In this document: piece after piece, positions 46,158 to 54,313 of the stretch | Numbering within the stretch: position 1 is the stretch's first letter | Layout of the letters: the number at the start of each line of letters is the position of its first letter | DNA from: Lachnospiraceae bacterium | GTDB lineage: Bacteria; Bacillota; Clostridia; Lachnospirales; Lachnospiraceae | DNA length: 64,000 bases | Reading direction: 5' to 3' | Assembly: GCA_017517305.1 (NCBI GenBank) | Contig: JAFWZV010000009.1 | Span: 96,988 to 160,987 of the forward strand | Translations under genes and position numbers: made by a program | Notes under the pieces: model-generated | Told to the model about the DNA's origin: nothing | The model's input: the letters and a program-made list of their open reading frames with translations, nothing else | Database searches by the model: none

Positions 46158-46841
46158 TCAACCCTTCCTCACACAACTCATCTCATACTCATAATCCAGC
46201 AACTCATATTCCTTAAGTCGTCGTTGTACTTCTCTATCCCAATAATCCTCTTCCACATTACATCTCTTACAAGTAGGCAACATTTCCCATATATCCCACT
46301 TTAATGTAGCCAGTACTTCTCTTAAGTATTGAATACGCTCTGCCTTATCAGCATCCTTATCCACAGAAATCACTTCGCCATATTTCACATAGCATATATC
46401 ATCTACATATTCTAGACACACAGGGACTATTGGTACATGTGTAGTCTGAGCCATTTCTATTACTCCCCAATATAATGGCAATACAGGGAGTGAAGGTTCC
46501 AAATTCCATGTACCCTCTGGGAATATACATAAGGATTTCCCTTTGTTTATTACCTTTTTCATCTTTTGCTTTGACAAAGCTTTACTTTTTTTATCTTTTC
46601 TGTCCACCCATATTATTCCATTCCAAGTAAGCCCGAATCTGTCTATGAATTTCATACGCTGCTTTCCTGCTAGGAATGAAAATTCGCCAGGTATCAACTC
46701 CATCAGATATTGTCCATCCCATTTGCAAGAATGATTTGCTGCATATATGCAATTAGACTTTAATGTTGGATGTTCATTTACCTCTTGAAACTTATGTATC
46801 CTTTGTCCTTTTAGTATCTTCTTAAGTAAGCTCTTAAACAT
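46158..46841 (-). CDS. PlsC-like acyltransferase
   Basis: The ATG at 46841 follows GAAGAGGTAG; the longer frame from 46880 would overlap the membrane acyltransferase gene. The 227-residue protein has NHSCKWD (HX4D, with Cys and Trp instead of the common residues) and FPEGTWNLEPSLP. These match LPLAT acyltransferases acting on lysophospholipids or related glycerol compounds. No membrane helix is evident. It is placed 5 bp after the acyltransferase-3 gene, so the pair is likely co-transcribed. Several Cys residues near the C-terminus (CKRC) are unusual. Confidence 0.8.
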   Translation of the reverse strand: MFKSLLKKILKGQRIHKFQEVNEHPTLKSNCIYAANHSCKWDGQYLMELIPGEFSFLAGKQRMKFIDRFGLTWNGIIWVDRKDKKSKALSKQKMKKVINKGKSLCIFPEGTWNLEPSLPVLPLYWGVIEMAQTTHVPIVPVCLEYVDDICYVKYGEVISVDKDADKAERIQYLREVLATLKWDIWEMLPTCKRCNVEEDYWDREVQRRLKEYELLDYEYEMSCVRKG

Positions 46842-46846
46842 AATCT

Positions 46847-47602
46847 CTACCTCTTCATCCCCAGCATTCCATTCAACCATGGAATCCTTTTTACAATTTC
46901 CACCAGCATAAAAGTTATCACCACAGAAACACCTATGATAATCCCTATCTGTCCACCGACACCACAGTTCATATACTCCAACACATAATATCCAACAGTT
47001 ATAACCACGGTCATATGTATGTAATAGATTGCAAAGGATTTTGATGATAGATACTTCATTAACGCATTAGTTTTGTTAAGAAATCTTTGTCCAAATCCTA
47101 TGGTTCCAAACACCGCAGTGGTACATGATATAGCCCACACAAGTCGCCTCCATGCATAGTCGATAGACCAAACATCCATATCGTGCATAGGTATAAGCAT
47201 ATATGTAGTAAAGAAATGCTTGTACACATCCAAAGCATTTCCGTCAAAGTCATAGTGATTTCTCAGTGTATAATATGATTGAATTGGAACCCATAAAAAC
47301 AAGCCAACAAAAAAAGGCACCAAAAGTCTTTTGAATCTTTTCATGTAATACTCTTTAATGGTTCGTTTCTTTAAGCTATACATAGTTGTTAGTCCTGCTA
47401 TAAAAAACAGCACAGACATGTACCAGCTAGTAAGAAAGCCATATATCAGGGTAGGTACTAAGGATTTATCACCTTCTACATAAAAGCCTTCTTTTAGGTG
47501 GTATATCTCACATGTATGTGCTACGAATAGCCCTATTATTATTGTTCTAATGTTGTCTAGGTAGTATGTTCTGTCCTTGGTCATATCGATAGCTTTTTCC
47601 AC
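46847..47602 (-). CDS. Acyltransferase family 3-like membrane protein, short form
   Basis: The 251-residue protein begins YYLDNIRTIIIGLFVAHTCEIY and continues FIAGLTTMYSLKKRTIKEYYMKRFKRLLVPF, which match the N-terminal part of acyltransferase-3 (OafA/YrhL-like) proteins. It then passes quickly to a C-terminal part with three helices. Family members are usually 330-380 residues, so roughly 100 central residues appear to be missing, perhaps by internal deletion. The start may be GTG 47602 or ATG 47584; neither has a strong ribosome site. Whether it is active is open. Confidence 0.7.
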   Translation of the reverse strand: MEKAIDMTKDRTYYLDNIRTIIIGLFVAHTCEIYHLKEGFYVEGDKSLVPTLIYGFLTSWYMSVLFFIAGLTTMYSLKKRTIKEYYMKRFKRLLVPFFVGLFLWVPIQSYYTLRNHYDFDGNALDVYKHFFTTYMLIPMHDMDVWSIDYAWRRLVWAISCTTAVFGTIGFGQRFLNKTNALMKYLSSKSFAIYYIHMTVVITVGYYVLEYMNCGVGGQIGIIIGVSVVITFMLVEIVKRIPWLNGMLGMKR

Positions 47603-47630
47603 AAAATTTCATACACTTTTCTACATTTTC

Positions 47631-47700
47631 TTCTTGTTAAGAAGAATTATAGTGTATAAAAAAGCTATAATCAAGAAAAATATTCTTGTTAAGAAGAATT
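47631..47700 (+). promoter_or_regulatory. Paired 18-bp operator-like repeats around an XRE promoter
   Basis: TTCTTGTTAAGAAGAATT occurs at 47631-47648 and again, identical, at 47683-47700. Each holds an inverted repeat TTCTT-GTT-AAGAA. A TATAAT at 47666-47671 lies between them, so the second copy covers the expected start point. This suits autorepression by the following HTH protein. Confidence 0.65.
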
Positions 47701-47712
47701 TGGGGTGATTAT

Positions 47713-47982
47713 GTGAAAGCTTTTTGGTATAACTCAGAACGAAAAAATGTCTGCGGAATTAGAATAAAAGAGCTTAGAAAACAGAAGAAACTGTCTACTA
47801 AGCAATTAGAAATAATGGCTAATCTAGCCGGATATGATTTTATAACTCAGAATGCTATCACTAAAGCTGAACTGGGAATACGATTCATCCCTGATTATGA
47901 AGTCGCCATATTTGCAGAGCTACTAGATACAACTCCTGCTTATTTACTTAATTTTGAAAATAAATCTGATGAATTAAAATAG
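47713..47982 (+). CDS. Small XRE-like HTH protein
   Basis: The GTG at 47713 follows GGGGTGAT and gives 89 residues; the longer frame from 47686 would start inside an operator copy. A helix-turn-helix lies at about residues 18-75 (GIRIKELRKQKKLSTKQLEI, NAITKAELGIRFIPDYEVAI), with the C-terminal LDTTPAYLL. It is divergent from the acyltransferase-3 gene. The paired repeats upstream suggest that it controls itself and perhaps the divergent gene. It differs from the two other XRE proteins of the island. Confidence 0.8.
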   Translation: MKAFWYNSERKNVCGIRIKELRKQKKLSTKQLEIMANLAGYDFITQNAITKAELGIRFIPDYEVAIFAELLDTTPAYLLNFENKSDELK

Positions 47983-48026
47983 CCTATTGTCTCAAAATAT
48001 TAATTTTGAAACAACAGGCTATTTTT
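47977..48026. terminator. Bidirectional intrinsic terminator
   Basis: The stem AAATAGCCTATTGT with its near complement (a longer imperfect stem continues inside) lies between the convergent XRE-like gene and the zinc-ribbon gene. Its arm AATAGCCTATTG also appears in the terminator at 49459-49497. Confidence 0.85.
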
Positions 48027-48043
48027 ACATTATACATACCATA

Positions 48044-48280
48044 TTAATCTATTCCCAAACGATTCTGTCTTCTATATTCATCCTTCATAGAAAAATAATT
48101 ATACTCTATCATATCCTCATTACTAATATACTCATCTGCTTTATCACAATACTCATAACGAGCTTTGTAATATAATTTTTTGCCCTTAAATGTATTCGTT
48201 TCCTCTACCTCAACAAAACTAACCTCATGTTCCTCCATGCAGCATAAGCATAGTTTTTTTATAGAACTAATTAATTTCAT
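48044..48280 (-). CDS. Truncated MqsA/YgiT-like zinc-ribbon protein
   Basis: From ATG 48280 (behind AGAAGGGG) the protein has 78 residues. It carries CLCCMEEHEV near the N-terminus, then a beta-rich part and EYCDKADEYISNEDMI followed by MKDEYRRQNRLGID at the end. This matches the N-terminal zinc-ribbon region of MqsA/YgiT-type antitoxin-like regulators, which normally continue into a helix-turn-helix. Here it stops right at that junction, and the second zinc CxxC is reduced to one Cys. It is probably a remnant or a minimal form. No toxin gene is adjacent. Confidence 0.6.
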   Translation of the reverse strand: MKLISSIKKLCLCCMEEHEVSFVEVEETNTFKGKKLYYKARYEYCDKADEYISNEDMIEYNYFSMKDEYRRQNRLGID

Positions 48281-48408
48281 ACATTTTACCCCTTCTTGAT
48301 ATATCTTTTTTACTCTATTATTTGACAACATCAAGGATGACAAATAATAAAAAATAACTTGATTTTATAAAAATACTATTATATAATTTCTACAAAGGAA
48401 GCGGGTTT

Positions 48409-49020
48409 CTAACCATCTGACAGTGTTGTCCATGATGGGTATCTCGTTTCTTTTTTTATGTTTTGTATATCATACAAATACAACTTCCCATCTTCTGAAT
48501 ACCTAACAATCAACACAGCTTGATATGTATTGTATTCTATAATTTCACCATTTTCACTAGTGACAGGTAACGCAAAACGCGTATTATATCTAAACCAACC
48601 TTTCCCTGCTTTTTTTCCATGTTTCTTTTCAAAATCCTCCTTCCATCTCTTTCCTGTTGCAATTTCTATCATTTCGCAAATCCCTTGGGACATATTAGCT
48701 TTCACTTTCGGAAGCGCACCCATCAGTTTATTCGTATACTTTGAGCCAGTATATTCATCAACAAACAATCTATCGATATAAATCAAATCCTCCGTTTCAG
48801 ATACTTCGATAATTTTTCCAACATAACGAATTAAGTAGTTTTCAACTTCTTTCCACGAAATACTCCTTTTCCCCTTAAATATAATCTGAGGAATTATAAC
48901 TACCCTGTCACCATTACCATCAATTGCAACAAGCACATTATTAGTTGTTTCTTTCATTGAAGATGTTTCTTCACAATATGCTTTTTCATCACTCGCTGCT
49001 AACGTTTTTGTATTATTCAT
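48409..49020 (-). CDS. Uncharacterised soluble protein, phage/mobile-element type
   Basis: I cannot name this 203-residue protein. Its core (about residues 40-190) has GKRSISWKEVENYLIRYVGKIIEV, here split as GKRSISWKEVENYL and RYVGKIIEV, then DEYTGSKYT, KANMSQGICEMIEIATGKRW, KGWFRYNTRFALPV and LYLYDIQNIKKE. The pattern resembles nuclease-like or MuF-associated domains of Firmicutes mobile elements, but I have no firm family. It is divergent from XRE copy 2, in the same arrangement as ORF6N and XRE copy 1. The start has an AAAGGATG site. Confidence 0.65.
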   Translation of the reverse strand: MNNTKTLAASDEKAYCEETSSMKETTNNVLVAIDGNGDRVVIIPQIIFKGKRSISWKEVENYLIRYVGKIIEVSETEDLIYIDRLFVDEYTGSKYTNKLMGALPKVKANMSQGICEMIEIATGKRWKEDFEKKHGKKAGKGWFRYNTRFALPVTSENGEIIEYNTYQAVLIVRYSEDGKLYLYDIQNIKKETRYPSWTTLSDG

Positions 49021-49084
49021 AAATTCATCCTTTCTGTATATACTTATTATATATATTGTATCCTATTAGTATTTTTATCACAAG

Positions 49085-49102
49085 CAATATTTATTGTATA
49101 CT
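49085..49102 (+). promoter_or_regulatory. -10 and candidate operator of the second XRE gene
   Basis: CAATA-TT-TATTG (49085-49096) followed by TATACT (49097-49102) repeats the arrangement before XRE copy 1. Confidence 0.5.
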
Positions 49103-49135
49103 TATATTCATATTAATATATTGGAGGTATATCCT

Positions 49136-49453
49136 ATGGATGAAGAAAACTACGGATTAATGATTAAAAATTTAAGAATAGCAAATGGATTAACACAAAA
49201 CCAGGTTGCTGAATCACTGGGAGTTACACCAGGATATATCAGCAATGTTGAAAACAATAGGACTGCTATGTCACTGCGCATATTAACTTACTATGCCCGT
49301 CTGGTAGGTTGTTCTCTTGATTCAATGGTGGGTGAATTAGAACCAGAATATACAGAAACTGCTCTAGATAGAAAACTGTATCAAGCCATACTGAAGCTTG
49401 ATATAGAAACCAAGGAAAAGCTTTTGAAAACCATAGAAATCTGGAATGAATAA
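49136..49453 (+). CDS. XRE-family HTH regulator, copy 2
   Basis: From ATG 49136 (behind TTGGAGG) the protein has 105 residues. It shares with copy 1 the HTH and the C-terminal YTETALDRKLYQAILKLD. The first dozen residues differ (MDEENYGLMIKN against MNSEDYGTLIKN). The central DNA is almost identical to copy 1 while both ends have many silent differences, as expected after gene conversion. It is divergent from the 48409-49020 gene. It and copy 1 form direct repeats around the island. Confidence 0.9.
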   Translation: MDEENYGLMIKNLRIANGLTQNQVAESLGVTPGYISNVENNRTAMSLRILTYYARLVGCSLDSMVGELEPEYTETALDRKLYQAILKLDIETKEKLLKTIEIWNE

Positions 49454-49458
49454 ATATA

Positions 49459-49497
49459 AAAATAGCCTATTGACTCAATTGAGACAATAGGCTATTT
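49459..49497. terminator. Bidirectional intrinsic terminator
   Basis: AAATAGCCTATTG with its complement and a short AT loop lies between XRE copy 2 and the convergent potD. Confidence 0.88.
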
Positions 49498-49520
49498 CAT
49501 TTACTACTACATTGTAATTT

Positions 49521-50990
49521 CTACTCTCCCCACAGATACTCATAAACATCAAAGCATCTTACATTTAACCACATCTGATTAATTCTCTCATTTCCTTCCT
49601 TGTCGAAGTATGCCATAACCACACTTCTGTCTGTAACCTCTTCAGGTGGATACTGAGCGAAGAGCTGTCTTCTGGTTTGCTCCTCCCAGGTTGTGAGAGT
49701 ATATTCTGCGATTTCCTCATCTGTAAGCTCTGATGCATGCTTACCTGTGAAGAAATGGCTAACAGGATACTCAACTAAATCCTCTGGGTCTTCCTCCTCC
49801 GGGTCAGCAGAATATAAAAACTCTATATACTGGAATATGGAATCATCCTCTCCACCTGCTATAACTGAGGTGTATCCGATGTACCACATATTTCTAATAG
49901 CATTCTCCGGCATAGACACAAAGTTTACAAATGCCTCTGCAGCCATCTGCTTATCTGGATCCTCACCGATTCCGTCCTTAAGCATTACCCAACCGTCAAA
50001 CCAAAGATTTGTTGCTTCTTCAGGTGCTGAATAGCATAGGATTACTCCCTCTTCCTCAGCCTGGTCTAAGGTATATACTGCATCTCCTGACCACTGCTGG
50101 TTGGCAACCACCTTACCAGATACCATATCTGCTTTACCGCTGTCTGTCTCAAAGGAGTAAACATTTTGCTTGATATCTGACAGAATATCCTCTGTAGCAT
50201 CTATAGTTTCCTTGTCTGTAGCATTTAATAGTTGCTCCATCTTAGCATAGTAATCCTCTGAATTTATAAACTCATCTGAAAGAAGTAAATCCTTATTATA
50301 GATACTATTACCTGCAAAGTACGCATCTCTGACACTATCCTTTATGGTAACCTGCTTCGAATACTTCTTACTTAAAAGTAAATCCCAATGACTTGCTTCC
50401 TCTGCGCTTATAACCTCAGGATTATAAACTATACCAAGAGTTCCCCACATATAACCTGCAGCGTACTTTGACAGTGGCTCTCCCTCTATGGAAAGCTCAT
50501 CATATACGCTTCTAATATATGGCGACAAGCCCTTTGCGTAGTAATTTGTCTCTATGCTTGTATCATAAAAGTCCTCTGAATAAGGAATCAGCATATCCTC
50601 AGTCATAAGCTTCATTATCATGTATTCTGATGGACACACCAAATCATAGGTATCACCCATAGACATCTGGTTGTAGAGCTCCTCATTGGTACCAAAGGTT
50701 GAATACTCAACTCTTACCTCCTTACCATAGGTCTCATAAAACCATGCTTCAAAATCCTCTACTATACCTGTTTCTGGGCATATTACTGTACCATTTTCAA
50801 GTTCAATGGTTTCCTCCTCAGGATCCCAATCTCCCTCGTCAATATATTCTTCCCAGTTGCTCACTCTAAGAACAATTACATCCTCGTCAGAGCCACCATC
50901 ACTACTACAGCCTGAGAGTGTAAATATATTTCCCATAAGCATAACAAGGCATAGGATATATGTAATTAATTTCTTACTATTCTTTCTCAA
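49521..50990 (-). CDS. potD: Spermidine/putrescine-binding lipoprotein PotD
   Basis: The 489-residue protein starts with a lipoprotein signal (basic end, hydrophobic core and lipobox LSGC at about residues 25-28). A PotD-type binding domain follows (LRVSNWEEYID, CPSEYMIMKL, YMWGTLGIVYNPEVI, QWSGDAVY). It captures polyamines outside the membrane. The start is TTG, overlapping the potC stop as TTGA, with GGAG 8 bp before it. It is longer than E. coli PotD (about 350), mainly through acidic inserts. It is last in the potABCD operon, before a terminator. Confidence 0.93.
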   Translation of the reverse strand: MRKNSKKLITYILCLVMLMGNIFTLSGCSSDGGSDEDVIVLRVSNWEEYIDEGDWDPEEETIELENGTVICPETGIVEDFEAWFYETYGKEVRVEYSTFGTNEELYNQMSMGDTYDLVCPSEYMIMKLMTEDMLIPYSEDFYDTSIETNYYAKGLSPYIRSVYDELSIEGEPLSKYAAGYMWGTLGIVYNPEVISAEEASHWDLLLSKKYSKQVTIKDSVRDAYFAGNSIYNKDLLLSDEFINSEDYYAKMEQLLNATDKETIDATEDILSDIKQNVYSFETDSGKADMVSGKVVANQQWSGDAVYTLDQAEEEGVILCYSAPEEATNLWFDGWVMLKDGIGEDPDKQMAAEAFVNFVSMPENAIRNMWYIGYTSVIAGGEDDSIFQYIEFLYSADPEEEDPEDLVEYPVSHFFTGKHASELTDEEIAEYTLTTWEEQTRRQLFAQYPPEEVTDRSVVMAYFDKEGNERINQMWLNVRCFDVYEYLWGE

Positions 50991-51778
50991 CTTTTCTTCT
51001 CCTCTTTCTTAGCTATCACATTCTGCGCAACAACATACAAAGCTACAAGTACAAATATCACCGTAGACAGCGCCCAAAGTGCCGTCTTAATATCCGTCTG
51101 AGCTCCCTTTGTAGCATTTACAACATAAGTGCTTATGGTATCAAAGGTTGCCGGCTTAGTATAGGTTGTAATGAAATAATCATCTAGAGAAAGAGTTATA
51201 GCTGTCATAAAGCCTGATATAATACCTGGAACTATCTGTGGTATTACGACCTTTCTAAGAGCCATGGAAGCATTACATCCAAGGTCTAGGGCTGCCTCGT
51301 AAAGCTGATGATCCATCTGTTTTAATCTAGGTAGCACTGACAGATATACAAAAGGTGTACAAAGGGCAGTCTGACCGATAATAAGTGGCAAGAAGGTCTC
51401 CTTTCTAACCTTGAAAAATACTATCATAAGTATACACATAGAAAATCCTGTCACTACATCTGCATTGATAACAGGAATCTGATTAGCCATCTCAATTACT
51501 CCTCTAGTTCTTCTCTTAGAGTAAAATGCACCGATGGCTCCTGTTGTACCAAGAATTGTAGAAAGCACCGCAACTCCTATAGCAAGAGTAAATGTACCGA
51601 TAATCATTTCCACTAATTCCGGTGTGGTAAACAGAGTAATATAATTCTGCATAGAAAAACCTTTGATGGTTCCTATCATTGTGGAATCTGTAAAGCTGTA
51701 CACCATAAGGATTAAGATTGGTGCGTACAAAAACAGCAATACAAACCATATAAATATGTGCTGAAAAAACTTTAACAT
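50987..51778 (-). CDS. potC: Polyamine ABC transporter permease PotC
   Basis: The 263-residue permease has six helices and the ABC-permease EAA loop EAALDLGCNASMALRKVVIP (about residues 165-184). It pairs with PotB to form the channel. The family call rests on the loop and on its place between potB and potD. It starts 35 bp after potB, and its stop overlaps the potD TTG. Confidence 0.93.
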   Translation of the reverse strand: MLKFFQHIFIWFVLLFLYAPILILMVYSFTDSTMIGTIKGFSMQNYITLFTTPELVEMIIGTFTLAIGVAVLSTILGTTGAIGAFYSKRRTRGVIEMANQIPVINADVVTGFSMCILMIVFFKVRKETFLPLIIGQTALCTPFVYLSVLPRLKQMDHQLYEAALDLGCNASMALRKVVIPQIVPGIISGFMTAITLSLDDYFITTYTKPATFDTISTYVVNATKGAQTDIKTALWALSTVIFVLVALYVVAQNVIAKKEEKKS

Positions 51779-51813
51779 CCTAATCTCCTATCATATCACT
51801 AATCAATAAGCAA

Positions 51814-52605
51814 CTAACGCACTCTGGCTGATGTACCATCATCCTCTGTATATTTGTTAGACAAATATGTTATGGCCAGAATAATAAGCAGAAGCACTAT
51901 GGATATAACGGAACCATTGTGCCAATCATACGCGCTGAAGTAGCTTCCTATAAGACTTCCCATAATATATGTGCTGTTATAAATCATATCAAGCACTACA
52001 TAGTTAGTCATACTTGGAAGGAATACCATAGTTACACCACTTACAATACCAGGTACAGAAAGAGGTAAGATAACCTTAAAGAATACCTGTCTCTTGCCTG
52101 CCCCAAGGTCTCTAGCCGCCTCAATAAGTCCATCATCAAGCTTAGTTAAGGAATTATAAAGTGGCATCATCATAAATGGTAAAAAGTCATATACCATACA
52201 TATAATGGTATTTAAAAACTGGTGATAAGCCAAATTTCCTTCGATTAGTGTAAGCACCTCCTTAAGTGCTGTTATACGAAGGGTAAAGTTAATCCACATA
52301 GGAAGCACAAATATCATAAGGAATTTTGCCTTCTTGCTATATGCTCCCTTGGCTATAATAAGTGCCACAGGGTAAGCTAACAACAAACACACTATGGTAG
52401 TTATAATAGCTATGGCAAAGCTGTAGATTAAGGTTCCTACTGTCTTGCCATTCTTAAAGAAATTAATAAAGTTCTCAAATGATGGCTGTCCGTCACCATT
52501 TGTAAATCCATAATATATTACAACCAGCAGAGGAAATACCACGAAAAGTAGTAAGAAGATAGCATATGGTATAGCCAACTGCTTTCTCAAATTATTACTC
52601 TTCAT
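51814..52605 (-). CDS. potB: Polyamine ABC transporter permease PotB
   Basis: The 263-residue permease has six helices and the EAA loop IEAARDLGAGKRQVFFKVIL (about residues 165-184). Its ATG lies inside the end of potA (11-bp overlap) with GAGGGAG before it, so the genes are translationally coupled. It forms the channel together with PotC. Confidence 0.93.
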   Translation of the reverse strand: MKSNNLRKQLAIPYAIFLLLFVVFPLLVVIYYGFTNGDGQPSFENFINFFKNGKTVGTLIYSFAIAIITTIVCLLLAYPVALIIAKGAYSKKAKFLMIFVLPMWINFTLRITALKEVLTLIEGNLAYHQFLNTIICMVYDFLPFMMMPLYNSLTKLDDGLIEAARDLGAGKRQVFFKVILPLSVPGIVSGVTMVFLPSMTNYVVLDMIYNSTYIMGSLIGSYFSAYDWHNGSVISIVLLLIILAITYLSNKYTEDDGTSARVR

Positions 52606-54055
52606 CCGCTTCTCCCTCTATTATCTTATAAGTTATCTTATCCATAGGGATAATTACACCAACATAGTCCTCCTGGTTCCAAAGATCCTCATCATTTACC
52701 ACGTAGTCCTCTTCAGATTTAGTACGAACTGTGTATCTATAATGGTCATCAACATAGATAAATGAGAAAATATTACCCTGTACAAGACCCTGCTCTGCTT
52801 CATCAGTAAGATCCGCATCAGATGGAATAAATGAAGCTTCAACTCTAGTACCCATAAGATCTATGCCGTTACCCTCAGCATCAACAACCTCCCAGTCCTC
52901 CATAACCGCACCAGGAATAAGAACTGACGGATCGATATCCACTTCGAAGTCCTCGAACTCCACATGAATCTTGTCTTCCACCTTGCTCTCCACAACCTTA
53001 CCTTCATAGTGGTTGATGCTTGTATCGTATGGAATAAGGTGTATATTGTCAGGCTCAATACTCATGCCAACCTTAGTTCCGATAGCATAATTATTCAAGC
53101 TGTGAATCTCTATCTCATTCTTACCAGCCTGAACTACAACTATATAAAATGTTCCCTTAAAATCACAGGAGATAACCTCACCTGTAAACTGTCCCTTGCT
53201 TTCATCAGTAATCACTATATCCTCAGGACGGATTACAGCATCTATAACCATATCCTTAGCATAGTCATCTACACAATCAAACTCTGTACCACAGAAACGA
53301 ACCTTGTGGTAACCAAGCATTGTACCCTTGAATATGTTACTCTCGCCAATAAAGTCAGCTACGAACAAATTCTTAGGTTCATTATATATCTCCTCAGGAG
53401 TACCAATCTGCTGAATTTCACCATCTGCCATAACAACAATCTTGTCCGACATGGTAAGAGCCTCCTCCTGATCATGAGTTACAAATATAAATGTAATACC
53501 AAGCTTCTTATGCATGTTTTTAAGTTCAACCTGCATCTCCTTACGCATCTTGTAATCAAGTGCACTAAGAGACTCATCAAGAAGTAAAACATCTGGCTCA
53601 TTAACAACTGCACGTGCAATAGCAATACGCTGCTGCTGTCCACCTGATAGTGTATGTATAGCTCTCTTCTCAAAGCCCTCAAGGTCTACAAGCTCTAAGG
53701 CCTTCTTAACCTTCTCATCCTGTTCCTTCTTAGATAGCTTCTTAAGCTTAAGTCCAAATGCAATATTGTCATATACATTTAGATGTGGAAAAAGAGCGTA
53801 CTTCTGAAACACCGTATTGACAGGACGCTGATTAGGTGGAAGCATACTTATATCTTCACCATTCATCATAATACTTCCTGAGGTTGGCAACTCAAAGCCA
53901 CCCAATATTCTAAGCATAGTGGTTTTACCACATCCCGATGGACCAAGTAAGGTTACAAACTCACCCTTTTTGACCTCAAGGTTAAAATCCTCAACAACTA
54001 CCGTGTCATCAAAGACCTTCTTTACATTCTTAAATTCAATAAGTGTTTCGTTCAT
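52595..54055 (-). CDS. potA: Polyamine ABC transporter ATPase PotA with extended C-terminus
   Basis: The ATPase domain has LLGPSGCGKTTMLR, the signature LSGGQQQRIAIARA, LLLDESLSALD and a switch histidine in FVTHDQEEA. Residues after about 240 contain TOBE-like regulatory domains. At 486 residues it is about 110 longer than usual. The extra part (about 350-480, rich in Glu/Asp) has no motif I can name and may be a second regulatory domain. It energises import of spermidine or putrescine. The start has GGAGGG. The leader shows alternative pairing (see separate entry). Confidence 0.92.
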   Translation of the reverse strand: MNETLIEFKNVKKVFDDTVVVEDFNLEVKKGEFVTLLGPSGCGKTTMLRILGGFELPTSGSIMMNGEDISMLPPNQRPVNTVFQKYALFPHLNVYDNIAFGLKLKKLSKKEQDEKVKKALELVDLEGFEKRAIHTLSGGQQQRIAIARAVVNEPDVLLLDESLSALDYKMRKEMQVELKNMHKKLGITFIFVTHDQEEALTMSDKIVVMADGEIQQIGTPEEIYNEPKNLFVADFIGESNIFKGTMLGYHKVRFCGTEFDCVDDYAKDMVIDAVIRPEDIVITDESKGQFTGEVISCDFKGTFYIVVVQAGKNEIEIHSLNNYAIGTKVGMSIEPDNIHLIPYDTSINHYEGKVVESKVEDKIHVEFEDFEVDIDPSVLIPGAVMEDWEVVDAEGNGIDLMGTRVEASFIPSDADLTDEAEQGLVQGNIFSFIYVDDHYRYTVRTKSEEDYVVNDEDLWNQEDYVGVIIPMDKITYKIIEGEADEE

Positions 54056-54095
54056 TTATTCAATGCCCTCCAAAATAAAATTTTTTAGATCGGGG

Positions 54096-54135
54096 GTGCT
54101 TTAGCACTATTTTTCTCTTTGTCGCGCTAAAGCGA
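54096..54135 (-). promoter_or_regulatory. Leader of potABCD with two small hairpins that can also pair together
   Basis: GTGC-TTTA-GCAC (54096-54107) and TCGC-GCTAAA-GCGA (54122-54135) each fold alone. Their sequences GTGCTTTAGC and GCGCTAAAGC are also nearly complementary, so a 10-bp helix could form instead. They lie just before the potA ribosome site. Regulation by polyamines is only a guess. Confidence 0.35.
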
Positions 54136-54238
54136 TACCGTGATTACTAATATATAATAAAATGCGCAATTTTACTACTATTTTTTTCGATTTTTCATAT
54201 GTTTTTTTGTCGTAATTTATCAGGACTGTTTTGAACAT

Positions 54239-54279
54239 AAAACAAGCGATAGAAATGCTTATCTATCGCTTGTTTTTTT
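54239..54279. terminator. Intrinsic terminator of the YbjQ-like fusion gene
   Basis: The stem AAACAAGCGATAGA with its complement, followed by a T-run in both directions, lies upstream of potA and after the 54314-55429 gene. Confidence 0.88.
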
Positions 54280-54313
54280 ATGTATCATTATCAAATTATA
54301 TACTTACCTTACA

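Noticed and set aside
52964-53587. Plus-strand frame of 207 codons
   Set aside because: It is entirely antisense to potA, whose motifs are intact, and its composition is not protein-like.
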